Notes under the pieces: model-generated | The model's database searches: none | Seen by the model: the letters and a program-made list of their open reading frames with translations, nothing else | What the model was told of the DNA's origin: nothing | Source: Streptosporangium canum | GTDB lineage: Bacteria > Actinomycetota > Actinomycetes > Streptosporangiales > Streptosporangiaceae | Direction: 5' to 3' | Assembly (NCBI RefSeq): GCF_900113865.1 | Contig: NZ_FOQY01000032.1 | Coordinates: 42,881-106,880, forward strand | Length of the DNA: 64,000 nt | Program-made: the position numbers and the translations under genes | In this document: positions 31,254-40,494 of the stretch, in pieces | Layout of the letters: every line of letters begins with the position of its first letter | How positions within the stretch are numbered: the first letter of the stretch is position 1

Positions 31254-32165
31254 ATGCAGCATGGCAGGTATCGGTTCATCGTCGGCTTTCTCGCCGCGCC
31301 GGTGCTCCTCTACGTGGTCTTCGTGATCAGCCCGTACGTCCAGGCTTTCTACATCGCGCTGACCAACTGGAAGGGCGTCTCGGCAAACCCTCAGTTCATC
31401 GGCCTGGAGAACTTCTCCCGGCTCCTGGACGACGAGGTCTTCTGGGCCGCGGTGCGTCACCACGGTGTTCTGCTGCTTGTCATGCCGCTGGTCACCATCG
31501 TGATCGCCCTGTTCTTCTCCTTCCTGCTCAACCTGAGCGGCGGGCAGAAGGGCGGTCGGATGAGCGGGATCTGGGGCTCGAAGGTCTATCGGGTGATCTT
31601 CTTCCTGCCCCAGGTCCTGGCCGTGGCCATCGTCGGCGTCCTCTTCCAGACGATCTACCGCCCGGACGAGACCGGCGTCATCAACGGCCTGCTCGGCAAG
31701 GTCGGCATCGACCCGGTCGGCTGGCTCATCGATCCGGACATCGCCCTGCTGGCGATCATCGGTGTGATGGTCTGGCAGGCCGTCGGCTTCTACGTGGTCC
31801 TGTTCTCGGCCGGCATGTCCTCCATCCCGAAGGACGTGTTCGAGGCCGCCGCCCTGGACGGCGCCGGCCGCTACACCCTCTTCTTCAAGATCACGCTCCC
31901 GCTGCTGTGGGACACCATGCAGGTCGCCTGGGTCTACCTGGGCATCGCCGCCTTCGACGCCTTCGCCCTGGTCCAGGTGCTCTCGGTCGACCGGGGCGGG
32001 CCCGACAACTCCACGACGGTGCTGCCGCTGGAGATCTGGCGTACGGCGTTCAACTTCTCCAAGTTCGGCTACGCGTCGGCGATGGGTGTGGCGCTGTTCT
32101 TCATGACCATCACGTTCGCGGCACTCACCCTGCGCGTGACCCGGCGCGAGAGGATCGAGTTCTGA
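31254..32165 (+). CDS. ngcF: N-acetylglucosamine/chitobiose ABC transporter permease (NgcF type)
   Basis: 303 residues, six bilayer helices (first 'RFIVGFLAAPVLLYVVFVIS'). The EAA motif 'EAAALDGAGRYTLFFKITLPLL' is near residue 200. It starts six bases after ngcE and overlaps the next gene. Assignment to Ngc rests on the neighbouring NgcE and MalF-type features. Confidence 0.82.
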   Translation: MQHGRYRFIVGFLAAPVLLYVVFVISPYVQAFYIALTNWKGVSANPQFIGLENFSRLLDDEVFWAAVRHHGVLLLVMPLVTIVIALFFSFLLNLSGGQKGGRMSGIWGSKVYRVIFFLPQVLAVAIVGVLFQTIYRPDETGVINGLLGKVGIDPVGWLIDPDIALLAIIGVMVWQAVGFYVVLFSAGMSSIPKDVFEAAALDGAGRYTLFFKITLPLLWDTMQVAWVYLGIAAFDAFALVQVLSVDRGGPDNSTTVLPLEIWRTAFNFSKFGYASAMGVALFFMTITFAALTLRVTRRERIEF

Positions 32166-33070
32166 TGGCCACGGACACGCGCTACAAGCCGTCCTCCCGG
32201 TCGGGCGCCTCACACGGCAGGCCCAGGAAGCGGAAGAACCCGCTGGGCGTCTTCGGGGCGATGTCCCACCTCGCGCTGGTGATCTGGGCGATCCTGATCA
32301 TCGGCCCGATCCTGTGGACGTTCCTGGCCTCCTTCAAGAACAACACCGAGATCTTCGGCGACCCCATCACGCTCCCGTCCTCCTTCGGATGGGACGCCTG
32401 GGGCCGGGCCTGGGAGAAGGCCCACATCGGCCAGTACATGATCAACACCGTCTTCGTGGTGGTGTGCAGCACGGCCGCGACCATGCTGCTGGGCTCGATG
32501 GCCGCCTACGTGCTGTCGCGCTACGCCTTCCCCGGCAACCGGGCGATCTACTTCCTGTTCGTCTCGGGCATGACCTTCCCGGTCTTCCTGGCCCTGGTCC
32601 CGCTGTTCTTCGTGGTGAAGAACCTCGGCCTGATCGACACCCACCTCGGCGTGATCCTGGTCTACACCGCCTACTCGCTCCCCTTCACCGTCTTCTTCCT
32701 GTCGGCGTTCTTCAAAACGCTGCCGACCTCGGTGGCGGAGGCGGCGATGATGGACGGCTGCTCCCATACCAGGACGTTCTTCCAGATCATGGTGCCGATG
32801 GCCAAGCCCGGCCTGGTCAGCATCACGATCTTCAACATCCTGGGTCAGTGGAACCAGTACCTCCTGCCGATCGTGCTGCTGTCCGGCAACGTCGAGGACA
32901 AGTGGCTGATCACCCAGGGCGTCGCGAACATCTCCACCAACGCCGGCTACGAGGCCGACTGGCCGGGCATGTTCGCCGCGCTGAGCATGACCATCATCCC
33001 CGTCATGATCATCTACATCATCTTCCAGCGTCAGATCCAGTCGGGTCTCACCTCCGGCGCCGTCAAATAA
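32165..33070 (+). CDS. ngcG: N-acetylglucosamine/chitobiose ABC transporter permease (NgcG type)
   Basis: 301 residues from ATG 32165, overlapping the NgcF stop by one base (TGATG). A basic N-terminal tail precedes six helices; the EAA motif 'AEAAMMDGCSHTRTFFQIMVPM' is near residue 210. It completes the importer channel. The long frame that starts further upstream is a shadow of NgcE and NgcF. Confidence 0.82.
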   Translation: MATDTRYKPSSRSGASHGRPRKRKNPLGVFGAMSHLALVIWAILIIGPILWTFLASFKNNTEIFGDPITLPSSFGWDAWGRAWEKAHIGQYMINTVFVVVCSTAATMLLGSMAAYVLSRYAFPGNRAIYFLFVSGMTFPVFLALVPLFFVVKNLGLIDTHLGVILVYTAYSLPFTVFFLSAFFKTLPTSVAEAAMMDGCSHTRTFFQIMVPMAKPGLVSITIFNILGQWNQYLLPIVLLSGNVEDKWLITQGVANISTNAGYEADWPGMFAALSMTIIPVMIIYIIFQRQIQSGLTSGAVK

Positions 33071-33155
33071 AGACGCCCGCCAGGTAATCCCCCGAAGGGT
33101 CTCGGGAGTCGTCCATAGTCGGAACGGACCCTCTGCACCCCTCGGAGACCCCTCT

Positions 33156-33758
33156 ATGGCAGACCCGGAACAGGCCTTCCCCTTCCCGTTCTTCGGGGCG
33201 GGGGAGGCCGCTTACTACATGTGGGCCGAAGTCCACGTGCGCTTCGCCCGCGAGCCCACGACCTCCCAGCGCGCGGCCATCGCCGACGCCGTGCCGGGCC
33301 CGCTGCGGGGAGCGGTCGACTGGTGCGAGGGGCGCCAGCTCATGGTGGCCAGCGGCCTGTTCCTGCACGGCGCGGTGGTCCGCGCCTATCCCGCCGCCCC
33401 GGGCGAGCCCGACCGGATCGGCGAGGACGGCTGGCTCTACGCCGCCCCCTCCCGGATCGCGGCCCTCAACGCCGACATCGAGGCGTGGCTGCGCCGCATC
33501 CACGGCGAGTGCCCGGTGCTGGCCGCCTACCGTGCCGAGGACCCCGACAGCGGCGGCACCCGCCTGTCCCCGTGGCACGACTGGAGTCTCGCCCGGCTGC
33601 CCGGCCTCCTTCCGGAGCTGGAGCGGGTCCTCGACCACAGCGGCAACGCCACGTCCATGGCCCGGGGCATCATGGCCATGGCCCGGCGCGCGAGCAGGCT
33701 GCCCCGGCTTGGCGTGTTCGCCGCAGACATGATGTCCTGGTCCGATGGACCTGCTTGA
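33156..33758 (+). CDS. Hypothetical protein
   Basis: 200 residues, not recognised. It begins MADPEQAFPFPFFGAGEAAY and has a central region of short helices and strands ('WAEVHVRFAREPTTSQRAAIADA', 'GWLYAAPSRIAALNADIEAWLRRI'). There are no membrane helices or signal peptide. It overlaps the carbinolamine dehydratase gene by 14 bases, so the two are co-expressed. The composition is ordinary for the organism. Confidence 0.7.
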   Translation: MADPEQAFPFPFFGAGEAAYYMWAEVHVRFAREPTTSQRAAIADAVPGPLRGAVDWCEGRQLMVASGLFLHGAVVRAYPAAPGEPDRIGEDGWLYAAPSRIAALNADIEAWLRRIHGECPVLAAYRAEDPDSGGTRLSPWHDWSLARLPGLLPELERVLDHSGNATSMARGIMAMARRASRLPRLGVFAADMMSWSDGPA

Positions 33759-34035
33759 CGACTCCGCGGTGGACCAGAGGCTGACCGGCGTGCCCGAGTG
33801 GCGGCGCGAGGGCGACGAGATCCGCCGGACGATCAAAGCCCCCGACTTCCCGACGGCGATCCGCATCGTCGACGAGATCGCCGTCGAGGCCGAGAAGCTC
33901 AACCACCATCCCGACATCGACATCCGCTGGCGCACCCTCCACCTGACCCTGTCCACCCACGACGCCGGCGGCCTGACCGAGATGGACTTCACCCTCGCCG
34001 CCCGCATCGACGCCATCGCCGCGTCCCACACCTGA
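33745..34035 (+). CDS. Pterin-4a-carbinolamine dehydratase
   Basis: 96 residues, the standard length of the PCD/DCoH family. Family motif 'EKLNHHPDIDIRWRTLHLTLSTHDAGGLT' supplies the two active-site His and Asp. It dehydrates 4a-hydroxy-tetrahydropterins in the recycling of tetrahydrobiopterin-type cofactors. No aromatic amino acid hydroxylase is adjacent. It overlaps the hypothetical gene before it, and the next gene is separated by 107 bases. Confidence 0.88.
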   Translation: MDLLDDSAVDQRLTGVPEWRREGDEIRRTIKAPDFPTAIRIVDEIAVEAEKLNHHPDIDIRWRTLHLTLSTHDAGGLTEMDFTLAARIDAIAASHT

Positions 34036-34142
34036 GGCGGGCGCGGACACGCGGGGCCGGAACGGCAAATACCCTATGTGATCAGTTGATTACTCGTTAG
34101 AGTGGGTGCCTGTTCTGCCGTTCCTCGTCAAGGAGATGTCGG

Positions 34143-34712
34143 ATGCGCGTCCTCGTGGCTCTCGTCGCCGTCGGTCTGCTGAGCGTGGCCTGTGGCGCGC
34201 CGGAGGTCGCGCCCCAGCCGGCCGCGCCCGTCCCGGGCGCCCCGGGCGCCACCGGGGTCCGGCTCTCCGGGGGCGGCACGCTCGCCGCGCCGGCGCCGAA
34301 GGCCTCGGCCGTCGCCTACAACGTCAGGCTGGCGCCCCCCGGCGCCTCGGCCACGCTCACGGCCGAGTCGGGGGCGGTGCTGGCCACCTCCACGCTCACG
34401 GTCGGGGGCCTGCTGCCCGACCGGACCTACGGCGCCCACCTGCACGTCAACCCGTGCGGCGCCAAGCCCGAAGACGCGGGCCCGCACTACCAGCACGCCC
34501 ACAGCCACGCGAGCGCCGACAACGAGGTGTGGCTGGACTTCACCACCGACGCCCACGGGGCGGCCACCGCCACCGCCAAGCAGGACTGGGCGTTCATCCC
34601 CGGCCGGCTGCCCCGCTCCCTGGTGATCCACGCGAAGCCGACCACGAGGACCGGGGCCGAGGCGGGCACCGCCGGTCCCCGCGTCGCCTGCGTCACCCTC
34701 GCCGAGCGTTAA
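34143..34712 (+). CDS. Cu/Zn superoxide dismutase-like lipoprotein
   Basis: 189 residues; AAGGAG precedes the ATG. The lipobox 'LLSVAC' makes Cys18 the lipidation site. The Cu/Zn SOD barrel is recognisable: 'YGAHLHVNPCGAKPEDAGPHYQH', 'DNEVWLDFTTDAHGAATATA', and 'SLVIHAKPT'. The usual metal His residues (HxH, a bridging His, and the late His) can be placed. The surface-anchored enzyme would scavenge superoxide. Some loops are shorter than in classical SODs, so activity is likely but unproven. Confidence 0.8.
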   Translation: MRVLVALVAVGLLSVACGAPEVAPQPAAPVPGAPGATGVRLSGGGTLAAPAPKASAVAYNVRLAPPGASATLTAESGAVLATSTLTVGGLLPDRTYGAHLHVNPCGAKPEDAGPHYQHAHSHASADNEVWLDFTTDAHGAATATAKQDWAFIPGRLPRSLVIHAKPTTRTGAEAGTAGPRVACVTLAER

Positions 34713-34812
34713 CCGTATCCGGCCGCCACGGTGACGACGGGCGGCCGACCGGCGGACGGACGTCGGGCCCGCCATCGCGCCCCATCGCCGTTGCGGCCCT
34801 CGGGGGTGCGGG

Positions 34813-35451
34813 TCAGGGGATGCGGGACATCATCCGTTCCATGCCGTTGACCCAGTTGTCCCTGAGGGCTGCCGCCGCGCCCTCCAGATCGCCGTCGAGC
34901 AGGCGCTCGGCCACCCGGCAGTGCTCCTCGGCGGCGCGTTCCAGTGGGGTGCTCTCCCCGGTCATCAGGTGGGCGTAGCGGCGCATGCCCGCCTTGACGC
35001 TGGTGATCAGATCGAGCAGCCGCTCGTTGCCGCACCCGCTGAGCAGCAGGTCGTGCCACTCGTCGTCGTGGCGTTCGATGTCCTGCCGTTCGGCGATGTT
35101 GTCGGAGAAGTCCTGGGCGAGCCCGAGCAGCTCCGGGGCGATCTTCTCCAGGTAGGCCGGGTCCGAGCTCTCCAGTGCGAGCGCCTCCAGTGCCGCCACG
35201 ATGGCGCACAGCTCCCGAAACTCCTTACGGCTGACCGGCGCGAACCGGAACCCCCTGCCCTGGTTGCTCTCCAGCACGCCCTCGCCCGCGAGCGTGATCA
35301 GTGCCTCACGTAGCGGGGTGCGGCTGACGCCGAGCTCTCCGGCGAGGGCGACCTCGTTGATGTCGGTCCCCGCCGCGAAGTCTCCCCGGTCGAGCCGGAG
35401 CATGAGCTCCTCGCGGATCTGGTCGCGGAGGGGGCGCCGCTCGATCGGCAT
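34813..35451 (-). CDS. GntR-family regulator, FCD subfamily
   Basis: 212 residues; AAGGAG before the ATG. Winged HTH at residues ~5-70: 'RDQIREELMLRLDRGDF' and 'LAGELGVSRTPLREALITLA'. The C-terminal FCD ligand domain has the metal or ligand His pattern ('RHDDEWHDLLL', 'EEHCRVAERLLDGD'). It is divergent from the nine-gene operon starting at 35562, and is most likely its regulator, sensing a sugar acid or an operon intermediate. Confidence 0.88.
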   Translation of the reverse strand: MPIERRPLRDQIREELMLRLDRGDFAAGTDINEVALAGELGVSRTPLREALITLAGEGVLESNQGRGFRFAPVSRKEFRELCAIVAALEALALESSDPAYLEKIAPELLGLAQDFSDNIAERQDIERHDDEWHDLLLSGCGNERLLDLITSVKAGMRRYAHLMTGESTPLERAAEEHCRVAERLLDGDLEGAAAALRDNWVNGMERMMSRIP

Positions 35452-35561
35452 GGCACTCCTTGGATTGATCTTGAGCCAAGCGTACCCACTTGACGTGATG
35501 CAAAATACTGCACTATGAATTCTGCATACAAAATATTACATGTCATAGATCGGAGTTACGG
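35452..35561. promoter_or_regulatory. Divergent promoter region of the GntR gene and GH42 operon
   Basis: A 110-base A/T-rich stretch with GCAAAATACTGCA (about 35502-35514), a central GAATTC, and ATACAAAATATT, which resembles FCD/GntR sites of the A-T-x-x-T-A-T-A-C-A-A type. No single perfect palindrome stands out. It is the only intergenic space for a shared operator. Confidence 0.4.
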
Positions 35562-37610
35562 GTGGGTCTGACCAGGGTTTCCGGTCTGCTGTTCGGTGGT
35601 GACTACAACCCCGAGCAGTGGCCGGAGCACGTCTGGGACGAGGACGTCAGGCTGATGTCCGAAGCCGGGGTCACCATGGCGACCGTCGCGGTCTTCTCCT
35701 GGTCCCGTCTCGAACCGCGCCCGGGGGAGTACGACTTCGGCTGGCTGGACCGGGTCCTGGACCTCCTCCACGAGCACGGCGTCGCCGCCGACCTGGCCAC
35801 CGCCACCGCCACCCCGCCGCCCTGGCTGGTGCGCGAGCACCCCGAGGTGCTCCCGGTGGACGCCGCGGGGACCCGCCTCGACTTCGGCTCCCGCCAGAGC
35901 TACTGCCCCAGCTCACCGGTCTTCCGCGAGGCCACCGTACGGCTGGCGCGGGGGATGGCCGAGCGCTACGCGCACCACCCGGCGCTGGCCATGTGGCACA
36001 TCGGCAACGAGTACGCCGACCACACCCTCGAATGCTTCTGCGAGGAGTCCGCCCGCCACTTCCGGCGCTGGCTGCGGGACCGCCACGGGTTCGTCGACGG
36101 CCTGAACGCCGCCTGGGGCACCTCCTGCTGGGGCCAGCACTACACCGCGTTCGACCAGGTCAACCCGCCGCGCAAGGCGCCGGGCCCGGTGAACCCGGCC
36201 CAAGTCCTCGACTGGCGCCGCTTCTGCTCCGACGCGCTGCTGGAGTGCTTCGAGCTGGAGAAGGCCGTGCTGCGCGAGGTCACCCCGGACGTCCCGGTGA
36301 CCACCAACTTCATGAGCATCCTGCACGGCCTGGACTACTGGAAGTGGGCCGCGGCCGAGGACGTCGTCAGCGACGACGCCTACCCCGACCCCGCCGACCC
36401 CGCCTCGCACGTGGCCGTCGCGCTCAGCTACGACCTGATGCGCTCGCTGAAGCGGCGGCCGTGGATCCTGCTGGAGCAGGCGTCGAGCGCGGTGAGCTGG
36501 CGCGAGGTCAACGCGCCCAAACCGCCGGGGATGATGCGCCTGCACAGCCTCCAGGCGCTGGCCCACGGCGCGGACGGCGCGATGTTCTTCCAGTGGCGGC
36601 AGGCCAGGTACGGTCCGGAGAAGTTCCACTCCGCGCTGCTCCCGCACGGCGGCACCGCCTCGCGCGGCTGGCAGGACACGCTGCGGCTCGGCGCCGACCT
36701 CAGGCGTCTCGCCGAGATCGCCGGCTCCGGGACGCACGCCGACGTCGCGCTGGTCCTCGACTGGGACAGCTGGTGGGGCCTGGAGGCCCCCGAGTCGATG
36801 CCGTCCGACCGGCTCAGGCTCAAGCAGCTCCTGCAGTCCTGGTACGCGCCGATGCACGCCCGCGGCATCGCGGTGGACCTCGTCCCGGCGGGCCGCGACC
36901 TGTCCGGCTACCGCGTGGTGATCGCCCCCAACCTCTACATGTGCACCGAGGAGCAGGCCGGGCACCTGGCCGCCTTCGACGGGCACCTCATCGTCGGCCC
37001 GTTCAGCGGCGTCGTCGACCCGGCCGACCAGGTCCACGACGGCGGCGCCCCCGGCCCGCTGCGCGAGCTGCTCGGCCTGACGGTGGACGAGTTCTGGCCG
37101 CTCCCCGACGGCCTGACCCAGCGGGTACGGCTCGCGCCGGAGCTGCGGGGGGACGGGCCGCCGGCCGTACCGGCGCGGACCTGGGCCGAATGGCTCCGCG
37201 TCGAGGACGCCGAGGTGCTCGCCCGCTACGAGGGCGGCGACCTGGACGGTCAGGCGGCGATCACCCGGCGCGGGAACGCCACCTACCTGAGCTGCCTGCT
37301 CGACGACGTCACCCCCGTCCTGACCGAGGTCCTGGCGGCCGCGGGCGTCGAGCCGGTGGCCGACGTCCCCGAGGGCGTGGAGGCCACCCGCCGGGGCCGC
37401 TACCTCTTCCTGCTCAACCACGCGACGACCCCCGCCCGGCTGGACCTGCGGGAGCCGGGGACCGACCTGCTCACCGGCCGCGACCTGCGCGGCCGGATCG
37501 ACATCCCGCCCCGCGACGCTGTGGTGCTCCGTACCGGAGCCGAGCCGGTCCAGGCCGAGCCGGGCGTAGCCGGGCCCACCGGAGCCGAGCCAACCGAAGG
37601 AGAACGGTGA
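35562..37610 (+). CDS. Family GH42 beta-galactosidase
   Basis: 682 residues from GTG 35562. The GH42 start 'FGGDYNPEQWPEHVWDEDVRLM' is clear. The acid/base Glu is in 'AMWHIGNEYADH' near residue 148, and the nucleophile Glu in 'RPWILLEQASS' near residue 308; 'FGSRQSYCPSSPVF' marks the substrate loop. The enzyme hydrolyses beta-galactosides (or arabinosides). No signal peptide, so it is intracellular and suits an imported oligosaccharide. It is the first gene of the run; its Ala/Pro-rich tail repeats TGAEP. Confidence 0.88.
   Translation: MGLTRVSGLLFGGDYNPEQWPEHVWDEDVRLMSEAGVTMATVAVFSWSRLEPRPGEYDFGWLDRVLDLLHEHGVAADLATATATPPPWLVREHPEVLPVDAAGTRLDFGSRQSYCPSSPVFREATVRLARGMAERYAHHPALAMWHIGNEYADHTLECFCEESARHFRRWLRDRHGFVDGLNAAWGTSCWGQHYTAFDQVNPPRKAPGPVNPAQVLDWRRFCSDALLECFELEKAVLREVTPDVPVTTNFMSILHGLDYWKWAAAEDVVSDDAYPDPADPASHVAVALSYDLMRSLKRRPWILLEQASSAVSWREVNAPKPPGMMRLHSLQALAHGADGAMFFQWRQARYGPEKFHSALLPHGGTASRGWQDTLRLGADLRRLAEIAGSGTHADVALVLDWDSWWGLEAPESMPSDRLRLKQLLQSWYAPMHARGIAVDLVPAGRDLSGYRVVIAPNLYMCTEEQAGHLAAFDGHLIVGPFSGVVDPADQVHDGGAPGPLRELLGLTVDEFWPLPDGLTQRVRLAPELRGDGPPAVPARTWAEWLRVEDAEVLARYEGGDLDGQAAITRRGNATYLSCLLDDVTPVLTEVLAAAGVEPVADVPEGVEATRRGRYLFLLNHATTPARLDLREPGTDLLTGRDLRGRIDIPPRDAVVLRTGAEPVQAEPGVAGPTGAEPTEGER
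37533..37591 (+). repeat. 45-bp duplication at the end of the GH42 gene
   Basis: ACCGGAGCCGAGCC occurs at 37533-37546 and 37578-37591, giving the peptide TGAEP twice within a degenerate Ala/Glu/Pro/Gly tail. The stop follows 17 bases after the second copy. Confidence 0.65.
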
Positions 37611-38938
37611 CACACCCCTACATCCCGAACGCCGAACCGGGCGTGCGGGCCGAGATGCTCGCCGCCATCGGCGCCGCGAGCGTCGAGGAGTTCTACGCGG
37701 CCATCCCGGCGGGCCTCCGCCTGGACCGGCCGCTGGACCTGCCCGCGCCGATGGCCTCCGAGCATGAGCTGGTCGTCCACATGCGCGGGCTGCTGGCACG
37801 CAACACCGACACCACCGAGGCGCTCAGCTTCCTGGGCCACGGCTGCTACCCGCACCACGTCCCGGCCGTCTGCGACGAGGTCAACGGGCGCGGCGAGTTC
37901 CTCACCGCCTACGCGGGCGAGCCGTACGAGGACCACGGCCGCTTCCAGGCCATGTTCGAGTACGTCAGCATGATGGCCGAACTGCTGGAGATGGACGTCG
38001 TCAACGTCCCGACCTACGACGGCTACCAGGCGTCCGGGACCGCGATCCGGATGGCGGCCCGCTACACCGGCCGCTCGAAGGTGCTGGTCAGCGGGGCCGT
38101 CAGCGCGGACAAGATGAGCAAGCTCCGCGACTTCCTCGCCCACGACATCGAGATCGTCGTCGCCCCGGTCGGGGCGGGCGGCGAGATCGGCGAGGTGGAG
38201 ATCGACGAGACCTTCGCCGCGATCTACCTGGAGACCCCGAACGTCTACGGGGTCGTGGAGACGCGGGGCCGCGAGCTCGCCGACCTGGCGCACGGCGCCG
38301 GCGCGCTCCTGGTCGTCTCGGCCGACCCGATCTCGCTGGGCGTGCTCGCCCCGCCCGCCGCCTACGGCGCGGATATCGCCTGCGGCGACATCCAGTCGCT
38401 CGGCATGCACCAGAGCTACGGCGGCGGCCACGCCGGATACATCGCCACCCGCGACGAGGAGCGCCTGGTCGCCGAGTTCCCCTCGCGGCTGTTCGGCATC
38501 GCGCCCACCGCGGTCCCCGGCGAGTACGGCTTCGGCGACGTCTTCTACGACCGGACCTCCTTCGCCCACCGCGAGGAGGGCAAGGAATGGGTGGGCACCG
38601 CCGCCGCCCTGTGGGGCATCACGGCCGGGGTCTACCTCGCGCTGATGGGCCCCGAGGGCATGCGCGAGCTCGGCGAGACGGTCCTGGCCCGCACCCGCTA
38701 CGCGATGGACCGGCTCGCCGCCGCCGGAGCCCGGGTGCTGCACCCGGACGCCGTCCACTTCCGCGAGTTCGCGATCGAGGTGCCCTCGGCCGGCGAGCTC
38801 CTGGCCGCGCTGCGCGGGCACGGCATCTTCGGCGGCGTCCGGCTGGACGACCGCACGCTGCTGGTCTGCGTGACCGAGCGGCACTCCAGGGACGACATCG
38901 ACCGGCTGGCGGCAGCCGTACAGGAGGAACTGTCGTGA
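37607..38938 (+). CDS. GcvPA-like glycine dehydrogenase subunit 1
   Basis: 443 residues from GTG 37607, overlapping the GH42 stop. It resembles the N-terminal P-protein subunit: 'HPYIPNAEPGVRAEMLAAIG', 'FLGHGCYPHHVPAVCDEV', 'FEYVSMMAELLEMDVVN', 'ARYTGRSKVLVSG'. In two-subunit P-proteins, GcvPA lacks the PLP lysine and pairs with GcvPB. The next gene encodes a GcvPB. But no T-, H- or L-protein genes are here, and the family is unusual in a sugar operon, so the true substrate may differ from glycine. Confidence 0.8.
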   Translation: MTHPYIPNAEPGVRAEMLAAIGAASVEEFYAAIPAGLRLDRPLDLPAPMASEHELVVHMRGLLARNTDTTEALSFLGHGCYPHHVPAVCDEVNGRGEFLTAYAGEPYEDHGRFQAMFEYVSMMAELLEMDVVNVPTYDGYQASGTAIRMAARYTGRSKVLVSGAVSADKMSKLRDFLAHDIEIVVAPVGAGGEIGEVEIDETFAAIYLETPNVYGVVETRGRELADLAHGAGALLVVSADPISLGVLAPPAAYGADIACGDIQSLGMHQSYGGGHAGYIATRDEERLVAEFPSRLFGIAPTAVPGEYGFGDVFYDRTSFAHREEGKEWVGTAAALWGITAGVYLALMGPEGMRELGETVLARTRYAMDRLAAAGARVLHPDAVHFREFAIEVPSAGELLAALRGHGIFGGVRLDDRTLLVCVTERHSRDDIDRLAAAVQEELS

Positions 38939-40494
38939 GTGGGCACTCAGGAGAGTCGTTCGCCGAGCTGCCGGTCGCGCCCAAGCCGCCGCTGCGCCGC
39001 TTCCACCAGGCCCGCTGGGACGAGCCGATCATCTTCGAGCAGTCGCGTCCCGGCCGCCGGGGCATCGCCGTACCGGCCGCGGGGGTGCCCGCGGTGGAAC
39101 TGCCCGAGTCGGTACGGCGGGCCGAGCCGCCCAAGCTGCCCGAGATGGCGCAGCTCCACGTGCTGCGGCACTACGTCCGGCTGTCGCAGGAGAACCTGGG
39201 CGTCGACCAGGCCATCGCGGTCGGCCAGGGCACCTGCACCATGAAGTACAGCCCCAAGGTCAACGACCGCTTCGTCAACGACCCCAAGGTGGCCGAGCTC
39301 CACCCGCTCCAGCCCGACGACACCGTGCAGGGCGTCCTGGAGGTCTACTGGCGGCTGGAGCGGATGCTGGCCGAGATCTCCGGCATGAACCGGGTCTCGC
39401 TCCAGCCCGCCTCCGGGTCGGCCGCGATCTACGCCAACATCGCGATGATCCGCGCCTACCACGCCTCGCGCGGCGAGGGACGGCAGCGCGACCAGGTCAT
39501 CACCACGATGTTCTCCCACCCGTCCAACGCGGCCTGCGCCAAGACCGCCGGGTACGAGGTCATCACGTTGATGCCGGACGAGAACGGCCACCCCGACATC
39601 GAGGCGCTGCGCGCCGCCGTCGGTCCCCGCACCGCGGCCCTGATGATCACCAACCCCGAGGACACGGGCATCTTCAACCCGCGCATCGAGGAGTTCGTCT
39701 CGCTGGTGCACGAGGCCGGCGGCCTGGCCTGCTACGACCAGGCCAACGCCAACGGCCTGCTGGGCATCACCCGCGCCGCCGACGCCGGGTTCGACCTGTG
39801 CCACTTCAACCTGCACAAGACCTTCTCCACCCCGCACGCGTGCGGCGGCCCGGCGGCCGGGGCGTGTGGCGTCTCCGAGGCGCTCGCGCCGTTCCTGCCC
39901 GGCCCGACCGTGGAGTTCGACGGGTCGGGTTACCGCCTCGACAACGGCCGCCCGCAGTCCGTCGGCAAGATGCGCCCCTTCCTCGGCGTCACCCCGAACG
40001 TGGTCCGCGCCTACGCCTGGGTCATGGCGCTGGGCGCCGAGGGGCTGCGCGAGGTCGCCGAGACCGCGGTGCTCAACAACAACTACCTGATGCACAAGAT
40101 CCTGCGGATCCCCGGAGCCTCGGCCCACTGGGACGGCGGTCGCGTGGAGCAGGTCCGCTACTCCTGGCAGGGACTGTTCGAGGAGACGGGCGTGCACTCG
40201 GAGGAGATCGGCGTCCGCGCCGCCGACTTCGGCGTGCACTACTGGACCAGCCACCACCCCTATCTGGTCCCCGAGCCCTTCACCCTGGAGCCGACCGAGT
40301 CCTACTCCCAGGAGGACCTCGACGAGTACGCCGCGATCCTCGCCCACGTCGCCGACGAGGCCCGCCGCGATCCCGAGCACGTCAGGGGCGCCCCCTACAA
40401 CCAGACGGTCCACAAGATCGATCAGACGTCGCTGGACGACCCCAAGCAGTGGTCGCCCAGCTGGCGCGCCTACACCCGCAAGCACCTCGCATGA
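38935..40494 (+). CDS. GcvPB-like glycine dehydrogenase subunit 2 (PLP enzyme)
   Basis: 519 residues from GTG 38935 that overlaps the previous stop. The PLP-binding Lys is in 'CHFNLHKTFSTPHACGGP', preceded by 'YDQANANGLLGI', as in GcvPB. 'MTNPEDTGIFNPRIEEFV'-like and 'GQGTCTMKYSPKVNDRF' segments fit. It would decarboxylate an amino acid together with GcvPA. The gene's next neighbour is an ATP-NAD kinase-like protein and an SDR. It probably has a role in this catabolic operon rather than in housekeeping glycine cleavage. Confidence 0.8.
   Translation: MSGHSGESFAELPVAPKPPLRRFHQARWDEPIIFEQSRPGRRGIAVPAAGVPAVELPESVRRAEPPKLPEMAQLHVLRHYVRLSQENLGVDQAIAVGQGTCTMKYSPKVNDRFVNDPKVAELHPLQPDDTVQGVLEVYWRLERMLAEISGMNRVSLQPASGSAAIYANIAMIRAYHASRGEGRQRDQVITTMFSHPSNAACAKTAGYEVITLMPDENGHPDIEALRAAVGPRTAALMITNPEDTGIFNPRIEEFVSLVHEAGGLACYDQANANGLLGITRAADAGFDLCHFNLHKTFSTPHACGGPAAGACGVSEALAPFLPGPTVEFDGSGYRLDNGRPQSVGKMRPFLGVTPNVVRAYAWVMALGAEGLREVAETAVLNNNYLMHKILRIPGASAHWDGGRVEQVRYSWQGLFEETGVHSEEIGVRAADFGVHYWTSHHPYLVPEPFTLEPTESYSQEDLDEYAAILAHVADEARRDPEHVRGAPYNQTVHKIDQTSLDDPKQWSPSWRAYTRKHLA

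Noticed and set aside
37913..40485. Large minus-strand frames opposite the GcvPA/GcvPB genes
   Set aside because: Val/Gly/Asp/Arg-rich shadow translations typical of high-GC third positions.
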